A stretch of 64,000 nt of DNA from Macrotis lagotis (lineage: Eukaryota > Chordata > Mammalia > Peramelemorphia > Peramelidae). The position numbers and the translations under genes were made by a program. This document shows, in pieces, positions 60,632 through 64,000 of this stretch (position 1 is its first letter; every line of letters starts with the position of its first letter). The stretch lies in NCBI RefSeq assembly GCF_037893015.1, contig NC_133660.1:168022363-168086362 (forward strand), given 5' to 3'. Below the pieces are notes generated by a model that worked only from the letters and a program-made list of their open reading frames with translations, was not told where the DNA came from and made no database searches.

Positions 60632-61640
60632 TCACCCCATTTCTTTTTTTAGCCTGTTCATGTGTTTCTTGAACCTCCTGTTTGATGTCCAAATTCTATT
60701 TGGCTCTGGGATTTTCATCAGGAATTGTTGAAAGTCTTCCATTTTGTTAAATGACCATCTTTTCCCCTGGAATATAAGGCTCAGTTTTGCCAGATAGTGG
60801 ATTTTTGGCTGTATTCCAAGTTTCCTTGCTCTTCGGAATATCTCATTCCAGGCCCTTCGATTCCTTAATGTTGATGCAGCCAGTTCCTATGTAATCCTTA
60901 CTGTGGCTCCTTGGTATTTAAATTGTTTCTTTCTGGTTGCTTGCAGGATTTTCTCTTTTATCTGATAGTTCTGGAATTTGACCCCAACAATCCTTGGTGT
61001 TTTCATTTTAGGATCTCTTTCTGGAGGGGATTGATATATTCTTTCAATAACTATTTTGCCCTCTGGTTGCATGATATCAGGGTAGTTTTCCATCACTAAA
61101 TCCTGTAATATTAAGTATAGGCTTTTTTTCTCTTCAATGTTTTCAGGAAATCCTATAATTCTCGGCTTATCCCTCCTCAATCTAATCTTGAGGTCAGTGG
61201 TTTTGCTGATGAGGTATTTTATATTTTCTTCTATTTTTTAGAGTTTTTGGTTTTGTTTAACACACTTTTGCTGTCTCATGAAGTCCTTAGTTTCCACAGA
61301 CTCCTTTCTTTTTTTTAAGAGAAGAATTTTCTCCATTTACCTTTTCACAACTCCTTTCCCAATGGTCAATTCTATTTTTGTAAGAGTTTTCCATTTGACC
61401 AATTGAGAGAATTCTTTTCTTGTTGCAACATGTTAATTTTCTCTTCCAGATTTTCCAAATTATTTTTTAAATTCCTTCTTTATTTCTTCAAGGAAATCTT
61501 TCTGTGCTGGAGAGCAGGTCATATTCTCCTCAGAGGTTCTAGGTCTCTCTGAGTTAGTGTCTTTTCCTTCCAAGAATTTTTCTATGTACCCTGGCCTTTC
61601 TTCATTATCCTAAGACCTTGTGTTGGAGAGGGGCTGGTTC
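60632..61640 (-). pseudogene. L1 ORF1 pseudogene (coiled coil, RRM, CTD)
   Basis: The best-preserved stretch runs from RRDKPRIIGFPENIEEKKS through QPEGKIVIERIYQSPPERDP to QFKYQGATVRIT, then a TAG at about 60890 where the family has CAG. The same frame continues ELAASTLRNRRAWNEIFRRA to the natural stop at 60632. Upstream (61200-61640) the coiled coil is frameshifted and contains stops. The product would be the L1 RNA chaperone; this copy is dead. Confidence 0.85.
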
Positions 61641-61679
61641 ACAGAGGCTTTACTCACTGAGTGTAATACCTCCAACTGA

Positions 61680-61693
61680 CCAGTAGGGGGTGC
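61680..61693 (+). promoter_or_regulatory. CTCF-like motif in L1 5' region
   Basis: ccagtagggggtgc matches the CTCF core at 13 of 14 positions (T in place of C at position 12). It lies on the plus strand within the minus-strand L1. Motif only. Confidence 0.35.
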
Positions 61694-62424
61694 TGGTTGC
61701 TTTCTCTGGAGTGTCTGTGACCTTGATTGAGGCCTTCTCCCTTGGCCTGGAGGGACTGGTTGAAACTGTTGAATATTTTTATCTTTTATCAATGGTGGAC
61801 TATACCCTGGGGTATGATGTTCATTCTCCCTATTCACAACTGAGGTCTGCTGCTTGGTCTTATCCTGGGGCAGAAGGTGGGCTGTAATTGTGTTTGTTCT
61901 GGGAAGAGGCTTCCCTGAAATGAAGATATGGACTCTGAGTTCCTCCCAACCAGAGGAGCCCAGGTATCAATGTCTGCAGCTCCCCCGCACGGGAATTCTC
62001 CTCCAGCCCTGCTGGCAAGCTATAGATAGTCAGCGCCATAACCAATGCCTCTGCTCCCTAGGTGGCCTGTGCCCTTATGGCTGACCAGGCTCTTGCTCAG
62101 CTGATAGAGCCAGAATGGTTCTCAGGCCTTCAGGCTCCTGGGCTCCTGCCCTGCTGCTAATCAGGCTAATTTGAGGCTGATCCAGGCTCCCAGTCTCACC
62201 TTGTCCAGCTCCCAGTAGAGTCCACCCTCTGTGCCTGGACTTACCCATGATCTTGGAAGACAGATCCTGAGGTAGATGTTCTTCTGGCTTTTATTTCTGG
62301 GTTTTGTAGATCCTATTTCTGTTAAGAGGTTTGTTCCATATTCTATATGAGGGAAGATCAGGAGATGTTTAGCAGTGTGCCTGTCTGTTTTCAGCCATCT
62401 TGGCCGGAAGTCCTCTTGATCTAA

Positions 62425-63210
62425 AATTTTGACAGTATGTTCTAAAATGGATTTTATGCTATTTGATGAAAATAAATTATAACAATTTTGACAAATTAAG
62501 GAACAGATGTTATAAAATGATTTGATAATCAATGAACAATTTAAACAAAATAAGCATAAAATACTTAAAATCAGCAAGAATGCATTGATTAGCTGAAAGT
62601 GCACATTTATACTCTGTATAAGCTTTGTTTAAGGTGATTAATGTTTTAAGAGGAAATGCCAAATTAATTAATAGTCTAATTTTAAAATAATTACTCCACA
62701 CTCCTCTTGCAGTATATCATTCTGATTTGATTTATAAGGAAAAAAACCAATTAGTTTAAAAGTTAACATTCGTTTTTTGAATTATCCACAATAGGGTATT
62801 TAATTCTGGAGTGTTTTTAGATATATATCTTTCAAAATCTACCCATCACATAAAAAAATTTATTCCATACGTAGTAAGCTACCACGTGTTCCATTCAGTG
62901 AATTTTTCCAAGTTTAATTTGGTGACATTTGCTTTTCTTTTGATGTGTTCTAAGATTAGAGGACTTAAAAAGATCAAGTAGCCTATTCTCTATATTCAAG
63001 AATGGAGTTTCATCAAAACTTTGCCATAGTTTTTTCTCCTTTCTCTGCAATACATTTGAAGGAAAATAAACAATAAATTCTATAGGTGACATACTTTATC
63101 TTACTCTGCATTCCAATGGACTAATGGGGTAACCTCTCAAATTGAAATATGGCTTTCATTGAATATGAAACCGAAGCCCCAAATTTTCTCTCTAAACATT
63201 ATATTAGAAT
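62425..63210. other. Anonymous AT-rich DNA
   Basis: No repeat recognised beyond the L1 5' end. The frame 62895-63092 is not conserved in any way I can see. Confidence 0.5.
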
Positions 63211-63214
63211 GATA

Positions 63215-63463
63215 TATGGGCATTTGGGTTATTCAGTAGAGAAAATGTCAGACCTGAGGTCAAGAAGACTCATCTTCCTTAACTGATGTCTGACCTCACA
63301 CAACTTACTGTGTGATGCAGACCAGTCACTGTTTGCCTCAGTTTCCTCTTTTGTTAAATGAGCTGTAGAAAAACATGGCAAAATACATAACTATCTTTGC
63401 CAAGAAAACCTTAAATTGGATCATGCAGAATTGGAAAGGCCTGAACAACAACAGCAACAACAA
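63215..63463 (+). mobile_element. MAR1-type SINE
   Basis: 'gacctgaggtcaagaagactcatcttcc', 'cagtttcctcttttgttaaatgagct', 'tgccaagaaaaccttaaattggatcatgcagaattgg', ending AACAACAGCAACAACAA. Confidence 0.88.
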
Positions 63464-63527
63464 TTATCTTTGGGGAGGAGAGAGTGTTTTTTTTTTCATT
63501 GAGTTTGCTATTTCAAGATGATTAGTA

Positions 63528-63750
63528 TGAGATCTAGGTAGCATAATGGGCAGACTAGAGTTCAAAAAGTTTAAGTCCAATCCTTCTTCAGACACTAGTT
63601 GGGTGATCCTGTGCAAGTCACTTAATTGACCTTAACTTCAGAATCCTTATCTATAAAATGGGGATAATAATAACACCAATCTCACAGGGTTATTGAGAGG
63701 ATCAAATAAGACATTTTAAAATACCATGTAAATATTAGTGGTATATAAAA
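63528..63750 (+). mobile_element. MIR-type SINE
   Basis: 'gagatctaggtagcataatgggcagactagagttc', 'gatcctgtgcaagtcacttaattgacc', 'cttatctataaaatggggataataataacaccaatctcacagggttattgagagg'. Confidence 0.85.
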
Positions 63751-64000
63751 TGAGTATCCTAGTATGTGTAACCATTGTGTTATCCATAGCCTCTAAAACT
63801 CTTATTTTACTATTTGAAAATTAGTTATACCCTTTTCCCTGATTCTTATTGCCATATACATAATAGTATGAATAGTATGTTTAACCTTAGAATGATAGAA
63901 AAATTGAGAATCTTGAAAATAATTTAGTTCAACCTCTTTACAGATGAGGAAATAAAGGTATGTGTGATTAAATAAACTTTAAGAGGATACAGTTAGTGAG

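Larger units (their letters stand above)
59232..62413 (-). mobile_element. 5'-complete L1 with ORF2 RT region missing
   Basis: Minus-strand L1. The 5' end is 'ggacttccggccaagatggctg' and the 3' end carries AATAAAATCTTC and an A-tail. An 11-bp TSD tcttgatctaa flanks it (59221-59231 and 62414-62424). The order is 5'UTR (62413 to about 61900), ORF1 (ending 60632), inter-ORF region, and ORF2 endonuclease (about 60100-59500, with MYAPIGIASKFLEENL). It then joins directly to the 3'UTR near 59440. The reverse transcriptase and C-terminal part of ORF2 are absent. Stops and frameshifts abound. Confidence 0.88.

Overview
The window is AT-rich, non-coding DNA from a marsupial nuclear genome, dominated by interspersed repeats. 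The diagnostic element is a tRNA-headed CORE-SINE of about 150 bp. It begins near 'gggcagctaggtggcgcagtgg', carries 'acacttaataattacctagctgtgtgg', and ends in an A-rich tail. Copies are numerous, fresh-looking and often flanked by target-site duplications (TSDs). Older MAR1-type SINEs, MIR, L2, CR1/L3 and marsupial-type L1 are also present. The SINE subtype suggests an Australian marsupial, perhaps a dasyurid, but that rests on memory of the families and was not searched. I found no intact protein-coding gene, tRNA, rRNA or CRISPR. The open frames are repeat remnants, microsatellite translations or chance.

Layout. 1-9 kb: MIR fragments, TA and CT microsatellites, a 5'-truncated half-L1 copy (3328-4179, minus) with a 17-bp TSD, and a probable solo LTR (8451-8872). 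9-13 kb: an old L1 ORF2 relic, an ancient unassigned repeat, and a long antisense non-LTR reverse transcriptase relic. 13-23 kb: an L2 3' end split by two SINEs, a SINE nested in a MAR1, and broken CR1/L3. 24.8-28.3 kb: an L1 ORF2/3'UTR that hosts a full-length folate receptor retrocopy (25708-26953) with an 18-bp TSD. 28-40 kb: antisense L1 3' ends, a 179-bp local direct duplication (31333 and 32983), microsatellites, a strong CTCF-type motif (37315) and CR1/L3. 40-46 kb: a decayed RPL23A retropseudogene, an antisense L1 ORF2 relic and a 2-kb CR1/L3 relic. 46-56 kb: mostly anonymous DNA with MIR, L2 and MAR1. 56-62.4 kb: a full-length half-L1 (HAL1-like, plus strand) and a 5'-complete L1 lacking its RT region (minus strand), with their 3' ends facing each other 414 bp apart. 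62.4-64 kb: anonymous DNA, MAR1 and MIR.

There is no gene network to describe. The functional logic is retrotransposition: L1-type machinery explains the SINEs, the half-L1s and the two processed pseudogenes. The points most worth following up are the FOLR retrocopy, the half-L1 family with an embedded antisense tRNA-like module, the facing L1/HAL1 pair with CTCF-like motifs in both 5'UTRs, and the two local duplications not explained by transposition.
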